Positions 37,433 through 45,763 are shown, counted from the stretch's first letter. The stretch is 64,000 nt of DNA from Castellaniella sp. (GCF_004321985.1 NZ_SCQN01000053.1:1-64000); one strand, 5' to 3'. Numbers and translations are program-made. Notes: generated by a model not told the origin, from the sequence alone.

Positions 37433-37702
37433 GGCCAGCCTCCAAACTTGTTTCCCTTCCCCGTTTTTGGGGTGCCACGGGTGCCACAGGTGCCAAGGCC
37501 AGTATCCATGCGGGTCTCCGCGTGGCACTATGGGTTTTTCGTGGTGCCACAGGTGCCACAAAATAACGGGGTGATCCCGATTTGTGGCACTTGTGGCACT
37601 TCGAAAGTGTGACGGTGCCACGCCGAAAGCCGCGCCAAATAAGGCTGCGGCCCGTGTGGCACTCGTGGCGCCCGTTTTTTAGGGGTGAGAAGTCGATTCC
37701 GG
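37433..37702. repeat. Iteron cluster 1 (GGTGCCAC repeats), candidate replication origin
   Basis: This 270-bp gene-free stretch has about eleven copies of GGTGCCAC/GTGGCAC between 37471 and 37671, in both orientations, several in exact 9-bp register (37471, 37480, 37489; 37543, 37552; 37584, 37593). Its first 110 bp (37461-37570) recur inverted at 44170-44279. It lies just downstream of the primase-helicase genes. In phage P4 the alpha protein binds similar 9-bp iterons at ori and crr; the same role is inferred. Confidence 0.72.
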
Positions 37703-39499
37703 TCATTTCGTCGCCTCATCCATGATCCGGTCAGGGTCAATGTGGTACAGACGCGGGGTGCGCCCGTCCGGGGTGCGGGTCGATATCGCCGTCTTCTGGT
37801 TGCCCTTTTTGGCGAACCCACCAGCCCGATCAATCGCCGCAATCACCCGGTTCAGGTCGTACCCCTTGGTGGCCTCACGCAGCCCCCCAGAATTGAACAG
37901 GTACACCACGGAACCGCCGGACCGATCTACATACCCAGCCTGATCCCGGATCAGGTGCGCATCGTCGCCGCCCTCAATGCTGGCGAACCTGCTACCGCCA
38001 TGCCGGTCCATGAAGTCTGCGAGCTTGCGCAGGATCGCCACGTCCTCAGCATTGCGCCCGCCGGTCGCCCGGTGATCTCGCCACAGGCCGAACGCATGGA
38101 TGGCAGCCTCTACCGCCGTGAGCGGCTTCCACAGCGCAATCCCGGTGCCGGCCGCAATCTCCCCGGCCAGGGCACACAGCGCGAACACGCACGCCGCCCG
38201 CGTCTCTTGGCCGTCCACAGCCCCCAGCCGACTGGTGATGGCCTCCAGCCTGCCCGCCAGGTCCAGCGTGTCGGCGTTCCCGATAAGCGCCCGGGCAAAG
38301 GCGGGGCCAGCATGGCCGTAGTGGTGAGCCGCGCCATTGCGGATCGCGTCAGACAGCCCCGCCCCGGAAGGAAAGCCGTGCAGGTCATCCCACGCGCCGT
38401 ACTGGCCAGAGACGGGGACATCCAGCAAGCGCAGGGACTGCCCGGCCTTCGCCTCGATGCCGCCTGCTGCCATGCGTGATCCGAGGGTCACTTCCCCCGT
38501 GGATAGTACGAACACCCGCCAGCGGGATACCTGCCGGGCCTCACCCCGCACGTTCGCCCGCGTCTTGCCGTGGCCATTGATCAATGCATAGGCGCACTCG
38601 TACAGGTCCCTGGGAGACACTTCACCGATTTCATCGAGCGCCAGCAAGGTGCCGGTATGCATCCGTGCCGCCCCCTCCAGGCCGTTCGATGTCACCCGCC
38701 AGGTGCGCCGGAAGGCCGGACCGCCCCAGACCGAAGTAGCCGCCTGCAGGGCCGATGTCTTGCCGGTGCTGGAATCACCAAACAGGTGCAGGCCCGCGCC
38801 GTCGCGGTTCACCCGTTCCAGCAGGACGCCGGCGAGTGCCGCCGAAATGCAAAGGGTCAGCATCGGATTGCCCACAGCCAGCGCGGCCACCTCCGTCTGC
38901 CAGCCTTGCAGCGTGCCAGCCTTCCCGTACGGTGCCGTGCGTTCACTTGCCTGATACCAGATATCATCAGCGCCGATCACCTCGTCGGGCAGCACGAACG
39001 CCTTGCCGTACCATCCGGTGGTGGTCGCCGCCCGCATGCGCTTGCGGGTGAATTGGCTGTTGATGTAATCCAGGATGCGCGCCTTGTTCTTGCGATCCAG
39101 CGCCAGGCCATCGGCCAGCAGCACGGCCAGCACTTCCACACCATCACCCGCGAGCATTTGCATGGGCATGGCCCACGGCTTCCAGTTGCCCGAGACGTTG
39201 CGGTAGCGAAGCAACCGCCCGTGATCGCCATCTTCCTGATTGGCGGTTGTCGCCTCGACGTGTAGCGGCCCGCAGATCCACGTATCTGTCGGTATGGGCG
39301 GCATATCCGCCTTGCCATCCTTCAGCCCGTGGTACCAGACCCCGGCGGGTACCTTCTTGCCGTGGCGCTCCACCGCGTCGTCATAGCAGCGCCAGGTGGG
39401 CCGCTCATTCATCGCCGGGAAGGGATCGGCAGGGTTAGCTGCATCCACATCCAGCACTGCGCGACTGGCCCGCAGTTCCGCTATTTCCGCTGCGCTCAT
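37703..39499 (-). CDS. DUF927-domain helicase/ATPase of the replication module
   Basis: 598 residues. The DUF927 region starts near WYHGLKDGKADMPPIPTDTW. A Walker A motif GDSSTGKTSALQ lies near residue 268 and a Walker B-like LLALDEIGEVSP near 312. The arrangement matches the DUF927 superfamily of phage and integrative-element proteins. It probably acts as the replicative helicase and partners the Toprim primase encoded just upstream, overlapping by 4 bp, so that the two together correspond to the single P4 alpha protein. Confidence 0.85.
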   Translation of the reverse strand: MSAAEIAELRASRAVLDVDAANPADPFPAMNERPTWRCYDDAVERHGKKVPAGVWYHGLKDGKADMPPIPTDTWICGPLHVEATTANQEDGDHGRLLRYRNVSGNWKPWAMPMQMLAGDGVEVLAVLLADGLALDRKNKARILDYINSQFTRKRMRAATTTGWYGKAFVLPDEVIGADDIWYQASERTAPYGKAGTLQGWQTEVAALAVGNPMLTLCISAALAGVLLERVNRDGAGLHLFGDSSTGKTSALQAATSVWGGPAFRRTWRVTSNGLEGAARMHTGTLLALDEIGEVSPRDLYECAYALINGHGKTRANVRGEARQVSRWRVFVLSTGEVTLGSRMAAGGIEAKAGQSLRLLDVPVSGQYGAWDDLHGFPSGAGLSDAIRNGAAHHYGHAGPAFARALIGNADTLDLAGRLEAITSRLGAVDGQETRAACVFALCALAGEIAAGTGIALWKPLTAVEAAIHAFGLWRDHRATGGRNAEDVAILRKLADFMDRHGGSRFASIEGGDDAHLIRDQAGYVDRSGGSVVYLFNSGGLREATKGYDLNRVIAAIDRAGGFAKKGNQKTAISTRTPDGRTPRLYHIDPDRIMDEATK

Positions 39500-40449
39500 A
39501 CCGCTGCCCTCCGGGAAATCAATTCATCGGCCCAATCACCCACCGCATCCGGCAGCAGCACGCGAGCCACCAGGCCGGCTGCCGCCGCGCGCTTGGCCAG
39601 CCCCGCCGCTGCCTTCTGGCCAGTACCCGATTCGTCGTGATCGCCCATGATGTAGAGGCTATGCACTCCTGGGGGCGGGGTGAACGCCTCGAGGCCGTGC
39701 GCCGATACGCAGGACCAGGTGGGAACGCCGGTCAGGACCGCCGCCGCAATGGCCGTCTCGATTCCTTCGGCAACGGCCAGGCCCAGCTGCCCATCGGGTC
39801 GCAAGACCGGCGCGCCCAACTTGATGGACGCCCCAGCCATAGATCCCGCCGTGCGGGTCAACTTCTTCACGGTGGGAACACTGGCCTTGTGGCCATCGTC
39901 GGTCAGGTAGGTACGGTGCAGCGCCACCAGGACGCCATCGGGTGAAGTGACCGCCGCGAGCATCGCTGGATGCACACTCACATTGCCGTCGTCGTGCCAG
40001 TAATCCAGGCCCGGCACGAACCGTAGCGCATCGCTGGTGGGAACCGGCAAACCACGGCGCGCGAGGTAGAGGCCGGCTGCGCAGTCTGGTGTGAGCGGTG
40101 CCGCCTCGCCCCAGAAGCGCGCCAGGTAATCGCGGTTCTTCGCCCACTGCGCGGCCTGCTCCAGCTCGCGTTCACGGCGGGCCTGCTCCACCATTTGCCG
40201 GTGGCGGATGCGGTCCGCATCGGTGAGCGGCCTGTCATCGGACACCCAGACGCCAGACGTCCCCGCTTTCCAGTTCCACCATGGGCAGGCGGGCAGGTCG
40301 TCATCGAAGAGCCGATAGGCCCCGGACTTCTTGCCGCCGTGGTCGCCCTCGACCTTGCAGCGGATCAGCCGCCCGGCCTCGATGTCGCCAGGGATCAGGC
40401 CGCCAGCAGTGAGGGCGAGCCGCAGGAGCTGGTAGTCAATCATCATCAC
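39496..40449 (-). CDS. Toprim-domain primase
   Basis: 317 residues (three Met codons at the start, MMMIDYQLLRLALTAGGL). The middle holds a zinc-less primase-like segment (CPWWNWKAGTSGVWVSD), then a Toprim domain: catalytic Glu in LAVAEGIETAIAAAV and the DxD in IMGDHDESGTGQKAAAGLA. It should synthesise primers for replication of the element. Its stop overlaps the start of the DUF927 gene, and its start overlaps the preceding small gene by 14 bp. Confidence 0.85.
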   Translation of the reverse strand: MMMIDYQLLRLALTAGGLIPGDIEAGRLIRCKVEGDHGGKKSGAYRLFDDDLPACPWWNWKAGTSGVWVSDDRPLTDADRIRHRQMVEQARRERELEQAAQWAKNRDYLARFWGEAAPLTPDCAAGLYLARRGLPVPTSDALRFVPGLDYWHDDGNVSVHPAMLAAVTSPDGVLVALHRTYLTDDGHKASVPTVKKLTRTAGSMAGASIKLGAPVLRPDGQLGLAVAEGIETAIAAAVLTGVPTWSCVSAHGLEAFTPPPGVHSLYIMGDHDESGTGQKAAAGLAKRAAAAGLVARVLLPDAVGDWADELISRRAAV

Positions 40450-40648
40450 CCCCCGCCGCTTTGCGCAGCTTCTGCAGGTTCTCTTTATCGGCCAGGTGCT
40501 TCATCGCCTGAAACAGCAGCATGTCAGCGTTGGCCGTGTCATCGTTGGCGACCAGTGCAGCCGCGCCCGCCAGCATGGCGATTACCTCTTCCTGTTGCTC
40601 TTCGATACGCGCCGCGAGGACGCACACCCGCTCCAGATCCTTATTCAT
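40436..40648 (-). CDS. Small helical hypothetical protein
   Basis: 70 residues from ATG 40648 (MNKDLERVCVLAARIEEQQE), with GGGGGAGG upstream. It is almost entirely helical, with an acidic end (AAGGDDD), and could form a coiled coil. It stands at the head of the primase gene with overlap. No family recognised. Confidence 0.5.
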   Translation of the reverse strand: MNKDLERVCVLAARIEEQQEEVIAMLAGAAALVANDDTANADMLLFQAMKHLADKENLQKLRKAAGGDDD

Positions 40649-40955
40649 GGCTGGCCTCCCCCACGCGCTCATTGGCCCAGTCTGCAAGGTGGTCAGCGCG
40701 ACATGCCATGACTCCCGACATTGCGCGCACCAGCGATACAAGTGATTCCACCTCGCTGGGCGTCATGGCGTTATCGTCGTCCTGTCGCAGCCCGTTGACC
40801 TGCACCAGCTCGATGATCGTCTGAATGCCGCCGAAAATGACCTGCGCCTCCTCTGTAAACTCCGCGAACGGACGCCCATGTACACGGCCATCAGAAACGG
40901 CCTTCAGCGCGCTGTCGCTGATTCTGGTCAGGCACGCTTGCAAGGACTTATTCAT
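40641..40955 (-). CDS. Hypothetical protein of the element
   Basis: 104 residues (MNKSLQACLTRISDSALKAV). Predicted all-helical with an acidic middle (LRQDDDNAMTPSEVESLVSL). It overlaps both neighbours by 8 bp, typical of densely packed phage early operons. No recognisable family. Confidence 0.5.
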   Translation of the reverse strand: MNKSLQACLTRISDSALKAVSDGRVHGRPFAEFTEEAQVIFGGIQTIIELVQVNGLRQDDDNAMTPSEVESLVSLVRAMSGVMACRADHLADWANERVGEASHE

Positions 40956-41187
40956 GGATCACCCCCCTCACACGAGCCAGCTCTAGCATGGCCGCAATGT
41001 CCTCAGGATCGTTGTCCCATTCACCACGGCCCGAGACGTTCTGAACGAACAGCGCCAGGGACTCATGAATGTGCGCGCCAGCGGGGGTGATCACTTCGCA
41101 GATAAAGCCAGCCGCAGATTTACGGTAGCCGTGGAAACGCCACAACGTGGTACCGCAGGTACGGGCATTCAGGATGGGGCTATTCAT
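40948..41187 (-). CDS. Hypothetical protein of the element
   Basis: 79 residues (MNSPILNARTCGTTLWRFHG). Mixed alpha/beta with an acidic segment GEWDNDPEDIAAMLELA. It overlaps the next gene by 8 bp, in the same pattern as its neighbours. No recognisable family. Confidence 0.5.
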   Translation of the reverse strand: MNSPILNARTCGTTLWRFHGYRKSAAGFICEVITPAGAHIHESLALFVQNVSGRGEWDNDPEDIAAMLELARVRGVIHE

Positions 41188-41767
41188 GGTTCACCCCCGC
41201 GATGATGCTGGCCAGTTCCTGGCTGAATGCTTCGTTGAACGCCTCAGCGCGCTCGAGAAGCTCCGGCAGGCCGACACAATGCGCCCGACACCGGAGGTCG
41301 CGCCATTCGGTAAGCGTGTGGGTAGGGGACCCAATGAACCACAAGCGCGCACTATGGCGGGCTTCTTTCTGGGTCAGGGGGAAGGTGAGCGCAGAACGCG
41401 CAGAGATGGGTAATGCAGCCATGTCATGGCCTCCATGAGCGGTTGAACCGCCCTCACCGTCGCCAAACGATGGAGGGCAGCAAATGGCGGGGTTGGCGAA
41501 CCGGCGCTCATGAGTACCGGCATACCCGAAGGTATCCCCGCCATTGCCGCCCATAGGTGACATGGCAAGCAAATGAAAAACCGCCATGGGGCGGCGGTTC
41601 ATTCGCCATGAGCTACACAGGTCGCCAAACCCGGTGCCGGTTGTTTTCGGCACAGGGATATTCTGGACGATCTCCGGCCCGCTGGCAAGCGGCGTTTCAC
41701 CGCCCCCTTTGCGCAGGCAACGGCAGGCCGTGAACATCCACGCGAGCACGATCTGGAGCGCCGCCAT
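41180..41767 (-). CDS. Ash-family-like protein / immunity-region ORF
   Basis: 195 residues if started at 41767; a shorter form from MAALPISARSALTFPLTQKE (ATG at about 41421) is equally possible. The middle (SWRMNRRPMAVFHLLAMSPM, then GGNGGDTFGYAGTHERRFAN) is the conserved Phage_ASH-type sequence found in P4-like immunity regions. That sequence conservation may reflect an RNA, because the same DNA forms several hairpins (41439-41599). Whether the long protein is made is uncertain. The C-terminal 80 residues (HSARLWFIGSPTHTLTEWRD) look more protein-like. Confidence 0.55.
   Translation of the reverse strand: MAALQIVLAWMFTACRCLRKGGGETPLASGPEIVQNIPVPKTTGTGFGDLCSSWRMNRRPMAVFHLLAMSPMGGNGGDTFGYAGTHERRFANPAICCPPSFGDGEGGSTAHGGHDMAALPISARSALTFPLTQKEARHSARLWFIGSPTHTLTEWRDLRCRAHCVGLPELLERAEAFNEAFSQELASIIAGVNHE
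41439..41599 (-). ncRNA. Candidate P4 CI / C4-type antisense immunity RNA
   Basis: In 160 bp there are a stem GCGG/CCGC (41439-41451), a UUCG-loop stem ATACC-TTCG-GGTAT on the minus strand (41522-41535) and a stem AACCGCC/GGCGGTT (41579-41599). The segments 41445-41452 and 41593-41600 are complementary over 8 nt, as in the target-pairing scheme of P4 CI and P1 C4 RNAs. The identification is by layout and by the Ash-like context, not by a covariance search. Confidence 0.45.
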
Positions 41768-42007
41768 TCAGGCCACCTCCAGCGAGTAGAGCGCCACGCC
41801 GCAATGGCGGTAGCCGTTCGCGTCCCAGATGCTCACGCGCTGGGTGCGGATGTCGTGGCCCATCCGGCGCAGCTCCAGGACCCGGGTGGGGCATTGGTAG
41901 CAGCCAATGCGCCGCAGGTCATAGCTGGTCTTGGGGCCGGTGACGAGAGCCTGCATGATCCGCGTGCGCTGGCTGTCGGCACTGGTGGAGCGGTTGTCAG
42001 TAGGCAT
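41768..42007 (-). CDS. Helix-turn-helix protein (HTH_39-like)
   Basis: 79 residues from ATG 42007 (MPTDNRSTSADSQRTRIMQA). The core RIMQALVTGPKTSYDLRRIG followed by QCPTRVLELRRMGHDIRTQR is the winged HTH_39 domain common beside phage early genes. The C-terminal strands ANGYRHCGVALYSLEV complete the wing. It overlaps the Rha gene stop by one base. It is likely a transcriptional regulator. Confidence 0.68.
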   Translation of the reverse strand: MPTDNRSTSADSQRTRIMQALVTGPKTSYDLRRIGCYQCPTRVLELRRMGHDIRTQRVSIWDANGYRHCGVALYSLEVA

Positions 42008-42699
42008 CACGCAGCCCTCCCGATCAGGACAGTTTCCAGCCGCTGCAATGCGGCCTTGGCCTGTTGATAGCCTTGATGGTGGTTGTGCGCGCCAGCCATG
42101 GCCTGGGCCGCGACGGACTGCGCCACCACCAGGATGGACTGGCATGCCGTGCTCAGGTACTTGCGGCTACCCGATTCGATCCCCACCGCCTGATTAATGG
42201 CGCGGTTCACGTTCAGATGCACGAACCTCGCGTTGCTGGAATCGTGGGCGAGCCGGGCGATTTCGTCGTGCAAGTCGTGGTAGGTGGGCAGGTACTCAGC
42301 GCTGTGAAGATCGGCGCGCTGGCGCGCCTCACGGAAGGCTAGGACAAGGCGCACCTTCAGTTCGGGCACACGCTTGGTGTTGCGGCTGTAGGTCAGCAAC
42401 AGGTAGGCCTGATCCTCGTTCAGCAGGGCGAACTTGACATACTTCGTGCCACGCGCTCCCGCTTCTTTCACTGCCTCCGTTTCAAACCGGAGAAGTCCGA
42501 GCTGACGGAAGTCCTCGGCATAATCAGCGAGCAGTTCACGCACATGCTGGTGCTGATTGCCCAGGTACTGCGCGAGCAAGCGGGAATCGACGCGCGGTTC
42601 GGCTTCCGTGCCCGAGAGGGTGATAGAATCTGCCTTGGTCGTCAGGGCCGCGCTCCCCCCAGAGTTGCGGCCCATTTCTTTGGTCGTCTGCACGATCAA
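42007..42699 (-). CDS. Rha-family phage regulatory protein
   Basis: 230 residues. The N-terminal Rha domain is visible: VDSRLLAQYLGNQHQHVREL, FRQLGLLRFETEAVK, GTKYVKFALLNEDQAYLLLT and VPELKVRLVLAFREARQ. In lambdoid phages Rha interferes with infection of strains lacking integration host factor and acts as a regulator. The C-terminal helical part is less conserved. It overlaps the AlpA gene stop (ATGA). Confidence 0.82.
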   Translation of the reverse strand: MIVQTTKEMGRNSGGSAALTTKADSITLSGTEAEPRVDSRLLAQYLGNQHQHVRELLADYAEDFRQLGLLRFETEAVKEAGARGTKYVKFALLNEDQAYLLLTYSRNTKRVPELKVRLVLAFREARQRADLHSAEYLPTYHDLHDEIARLAHDSSNARFVHLNVNRAINQAVGIESGSRKYLSTACQSILVVAQSVAAQAMAGAHNHHQGYQQAKAALQRLETVLIGRAA

Positions 42700-42947
42700 G
42701 CCCCCTTGTGAGCGGCCTGCCAGGCCAGGGGGTCAGCCGCCCACTGGTGCAGCTCTTCATTGCGCCACGCAGCCACGCGGGGGCTGATTTTGATGGGGGC
42801 CGGGATCTTCTTCTGGCGCACCCACAACCACAAGGTGCTCGACGCGACGCCGCCGGCGAATTTGCGTACGGCCGGCTGGCGGGAAAAGCCCTTGGCGGGC
42901 AAGGGATTATCGAGGGTTACCGCTTGTGCGGTATTGACGCTGCTCAT
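42696..42947 (-). CDS. AlpA/Vis-like regulator and probable excisionase
   Basis: 83 residues. The HTH core RKFAGGVASSTLWLWVRQKK is followed by the IPAPIKISPRVAAWRNEELH motif, whose 'P.P.K.S.R..aW...E...W' pattern defines AlpA-type proteins. The related Vis protein of P4 both represses transcription and stimulates excision. Its place near the integrase supports that role. Confidence 0.8.
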   Translation of the reverse strand: MSSVNTAQAVTLDNPLPAKGFSRQPAVRKFAGGVASSTLWLWVRQKKIPAPIKISPRVAAWRNEELHQWAADPLAWQAAHKGA

Positions 42948-43055
42948 AGCTCATAGCTCCAAGAAAAACGCTATGAACACATCTGAGCATTTACGGACAA
43001 CTGGAATAACCCGCTTGCCCGGCAGAGGGGGTTGTCTGCTCAGCAGACGGGGGGG

Positions 43056-43577
43056 TTAGGTGGAAACGTGCAACGCTTGCTCTTTCTGCAAATCAACACG
43101 CCACTTCGTTATTGTCTTGATGGACGCGACGGACTCTACCTTATCCAGCATGTCACGGTCGAACGACGCCTTGCTCACGTATTTTCCTGGTTCCTTTTGC
43201 CACTCCAACCACAGTTCCCGGACTAATCCCTTGTCCTTTCCATTCTTCTTTTGGTGTCTCGCAACCGCCCCCTTGGTTGCGCGATCTTTGCGCATATTCC
43301 TCAGGCGTTCCTCTATCTGTTGCTCAGTCAGCGCCAGATGGAGAACAGTGAAAGGGTCCAGAGGCTGCATAGCCTCGATGGCCTTTATTGCGTAGCTAAT
43401 GCCGTTTTTTTCATCCAAGCATATGGCCTTTATATCCTTCGCCGCCCTTATAGCCGCCGCGAATCTGATAAGGAGGGAACCAGCTTGCGCAGGCGTTTCA
43501 CTACCGAGATATTCGAGTAGCTGTCGCAGCCCGTCTGTTTTGCCTTTTTCTCTGGCCTTCATACCGCGCCATCCCAT
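43056..43577 (-). CDS. Hypothetical protein of the element
   Basis: 173 residues from ATG 43577 (MGWRGMKAREKGKTD); a start at 43562 is also possible. It is highly charged and mostly helical. The C-terminal part (RELWLEWQKEPGKYVSKASF, then VASIKTITKWRVDLQKE) looks like a DNA-binding helix bundle. AT-richer than its neighbours. No family recognised. Between it and alpA (42948-43055... its 3' side) stands a GTCTGC/GCAGAC hairpin at 43034-43048. Confidence 0.5.
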   Translation of the reverse strand: MGWRGMKAREKGKTDGLRQLLEYLGSETPAQAGSLLIRFAAAIRAAKDIKAICLDEKNGISYAIKAIEAMQPLDPFTVLHLALTEQQIEERLRNMRKDRATKGAVARHQKKNGKDKGLVRELWLEWQKEPGKYVSKASFDRDMLDKVESVASIKTITKWRVDLQKEQALHVST

Positions 43578-43673
43578 GCACCATCCAAGGAAATAGGTGC
43601 CAGCACCAGGCCGGTGGATGTTTCCGGCTTTTCGCCCCGTCGGGCTAGGTGCTGGCATAACGGTGTCACACGA

Positions 43674-43901
43674 TCATTTGCTGGCCGCCTGCCTGGGAGC
43701 CTTCGGCGGCTTCACATAGGTTTCGTACAGGCGCTGAACCTCCCCCGCCATGCCGAGGAACCGAGGCACCCATTCAGGAATCGGCGCATCCAGCGTCACC
43801 CAGCGGCTAGGGGTGGACTTGTTGACGCCAGCCATGCGGCAGAAGTCGCTTTGCTTCCAGCCTAGGGCGGCGAGCGCTTGGGAAAATTCTTCTGGGGTCA
43901 T
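43674..43901 (-). CDS. Cro/XRE-like small DNA-binding protein
   Basis: 75 residues. FSQALAALGWKQSDFCRMAG followed by NKSTPSRWVTLDAPIPEWV has the helix-turn-helix spacing of Cro/C1-type regulators. A Pro/Lys-rich tail follows (PPKAPRQAASK). It is the first gene of the early operon, next to a long control region, and is the likely lysogeny switch protein. Confidence 0.66.
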   Translation of the reverse strand: MTPEEFSQALAALGWKQSDFCRMAGVNKSTPSRWVTLDAPIPEWVPRFLGMAGEVQRLYETYVKPPKAPRQAASK

Positions 43902-44169
43902 AGGTATCCTGTCCGATGGACTGCGATTGTGTACCTACATGCTATCGCTTAGTATCTCTCTGTGCAATCATAATAGTCTATAACGTACGCATACTTTACA
44001 TAAGGCCCATTATGCGAATGCGTATCAGTGGATAACTTTCTTACGCTTTTACGGAAATCAGCCATACAAACCACTGTCCAATGGCTGTGCACTTTGGTCA
44101 AAAATTGAACAGTTACAGCGAACCACACCGGAAAAAGTTATCCACAGTCCATTACCAGAAGCTGGCCCT
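43902..44169. promoter_or_regulatory. AT-rich control region with DnaA boxes
   Basis: A perfect DnaA box TTATCCACA lies at 44138-44146 and an 8-of-9 box (AGTGGATAA, opposite strand) at 44027-44035. The stretch 43950-44060 is clearly AT-richer than the rest of the element. Together with the iterons directly to its right it resembles a replication origin. It must also hold the promoter of the Cro-like gene. Confidence 0.55.
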
Positions 44170-44279
44170 TACCCATTTTGTGGCACCTGTGGCACTACTG
44201 AAAACATGCGGTGCCACGCGGAAACCCACATGGATAGAGGCTGCGGCACGTGTAGCACCTGTGGCACCACCAAAAACGG
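44170..44279. repeat. Iteron cluster 2, inverted copy of 37461-37570
   Basis: GTGGCACC copies at 44180, 44189 and 44261 and GGTGCCAC at 44210, plus degenerate ones at 44243 and 44252, keep the 9-bp register. Read in reverse, the order CCGTTTTTGG, iterons, TATCCATG-GGGT-TCCGCGTGGCAC, iterons, CACAAAAT follows that of cluster 1. This long-range inverted duplication around the replication genes recalls the ori/crr pair of phage P4. Confidence 0.72.
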
Positions 44280-44297
44280 TAAGGAACATGGAAATCA

Positions 44298-45563
44298 TCA
44301 TCCGGCAGCCCGCCGCATCTCGACGACAGTTTTCTGTCCTGCCTGCTCCTGCAGGAAATCCGCCCAGGTCTGCATCACCTGGCGCCGTTCATCCTCGAAC
44401 CGTGCCCGGTCATAGGCCGCCTGAATTTCGTCCTTCTTTGCGTGGGCCAACTGGGCTTCCAGCACATCCACATCGATTTTCAGCCGTTCGCGCGCCACGG
44501 TGCGCAGCATGGCCCGGGAGCCGTGGGTGGCGTGCCGCCCCTTGAAGCCCATATCCCGCAAGGCTTTGCTCAAGGCGTCCCGGTGCATGTGTTCGTTGCT
44601 CTGACTACCGGGGAAGACGTAGTCACCGCCGCTGTACTGGCGCACGCCCTGCAGCAGCGCCACCGCCTGGGTGGGCAGGCTCACGACATGCTCATGACGC
44701 ATCTTCATCTTGGCGGCCGGAATCGTCCACTCTGCCCGGTCAAGGTCGATCTCCGACCAGGCGGCAGAAGCCACCACGCCGGGGCGGCAGGCCGTGTAGG
44801 CCGCCAGCAAGAGCCCGGCGCGCACGATGACGCCGGGGTACGCATCGACCGCCCGCATAAGTGGCCCGATACCCTGCACCTTGGTGATGGCCGGTATGTG
44901 GCCACTGCGGTACTTGGGCAGAACGCCACGCAGCCTCAGCACCTGATCGTCACCGCGCATACCGCGCTGGATGCTGTATTCAATGACACCATTCAGGTAC
45001 TGGCGAGCCTTCCGTGCCAGGGATGGGGCATTGGTACCCATCTGGTGCAGCACGTCCACCACGTCCTTGCTGGCCATGATGCGCACGTCCAGAGTGCCGA
45101 TAAAGGGCTGCAGGCGTTTTCTGACGATGAATACCGCCTTGTCATAGGTGGCCGTGGCCCATCCCGGCTTGCGATCCGCCAGCCAGGCATCAGACAGCAC
45201 AGTGAAGGAATGATCCCGCGCATCCTTGGCCGCCTGTTCCGCCTGTACCTCTTCCTCAGTCTTGGCCCGGTTCGCCGCCTTGATGCGGTCAACCATCCCC
45301 ACCGGCTGCTCACCCAACCGTACCCGCTGGTGCAGTTCCTCGGCGGCCTTGTGGGCGTCGGCAATGCTCATCTCGGGGTACACCCCCACGATCTTTTTCC
45401 CGCGCTTGCCCTCAGGGGTGCGGTAGCGCACCTGCCACTGCTTCAACCCGGACGGCTGGATGACCAGGTGCAGACCGTTGCCAGAAGCCAACGTGTAGGC
45501 AGCATCTTTGGGGCGGGCTTTTCGGGCGGCCAGATCACTGATTTGCTGGGCGAGTTTCGGCAT
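44298..45563 (-). CDS. int: Tyrosine-recombinase integrase
   Basis: 421 residues from ATG 45563 (MPKLAQQISDLAARKARPKD). The N-terminal arm-binding domain (DUF4102 type) has GLHLVIQPSGLKQWQVRYRT and KIVGVYPEMSIADAHKAAEE. The catalytic residues are present: Arg in TACRPGVV, His and Arg in HGSRAMLRT, His in LAHAKKDE and Tyr in AAYDRARF. The gene lies next to the tRNA it targets, reading away from it. The DNA coding its extreme start contains TTGGGTACY repeats similar to the arm-like sequences. Confidence 0.95.
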   Translation of the reverse strand: MPKLAQQISDLAARKARPKDAAYTLASGNGLHLVIQPSGLKQWQVRYRTPEGKRGKKIVGVYPEMSIADAHKAAEELHQRVRLGEQPVGMVDRIKAANRAKTEEEVQAEQAAKDARDHSFTVLSDAWLADRKPGWATATYDKAVFIVRKRLQPFIGTLDVRIMASKDVVDVLHQMGTNAPSLARKARQYLNGVIEYSIQRGMRGDDQVLRLRGVLPKYRSGHIPAITKVQGIGPLMRAVDAYPGVIVRAGLLLAAYTACRPGVVASAAWSEIDLDRAEWTIPAAKMKMRHEHVVSLPTQAVALLQGVRQYSGGDYVFPGSQSNEHMHRDALSKALRDMGFKGRHATHGSRAMLRTVARERLKIDVDVLEAQLAHAKKDEIQAAYDRARFEDERRQVMQTWADFLQEQAGQKTVVEMRRAAG

Positions 45564-45674
45564 GGATTTGGGTACTTTGGCGTCAGGTACCCAAACAAAG
45601 TACCTAAACAGGTACCCAAAAGCAATAGATTCTATTGGACGAACATCGGACGCCGTTAGAGCGGCTGAATGCAA

Positions 45675-45708
45675 AAAACCCGCAGAACTCAACGTTCATG
45701 CGGGTTTT
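45675..45708 (-). terminator. Element-borne terminator serving tRNA-Leu
   Basis: AAAACCCGCA (45675-45684) pairs with TGCGGGTTTT (45699-45708). On the minus strand it is followed by TTTTTT. It lies 55 bp after the tRNA 3' end inside the element and would replace the terminator displaced to 34241-34274. Confidence 0.7.
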
Positions 45709-45763
45709 GTTGTCTTATCGTCGGACTACATGAGACGATATTGGTACCGTTAAAAGTACCCAC

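Noticed and set aside
37471-37671. Possible CRISPR array from repeated GGTGCCAC
   Set aside because: Units are only 8-9 bp, occur in both orientations and have no spacers of constant length; iterons explain them better.
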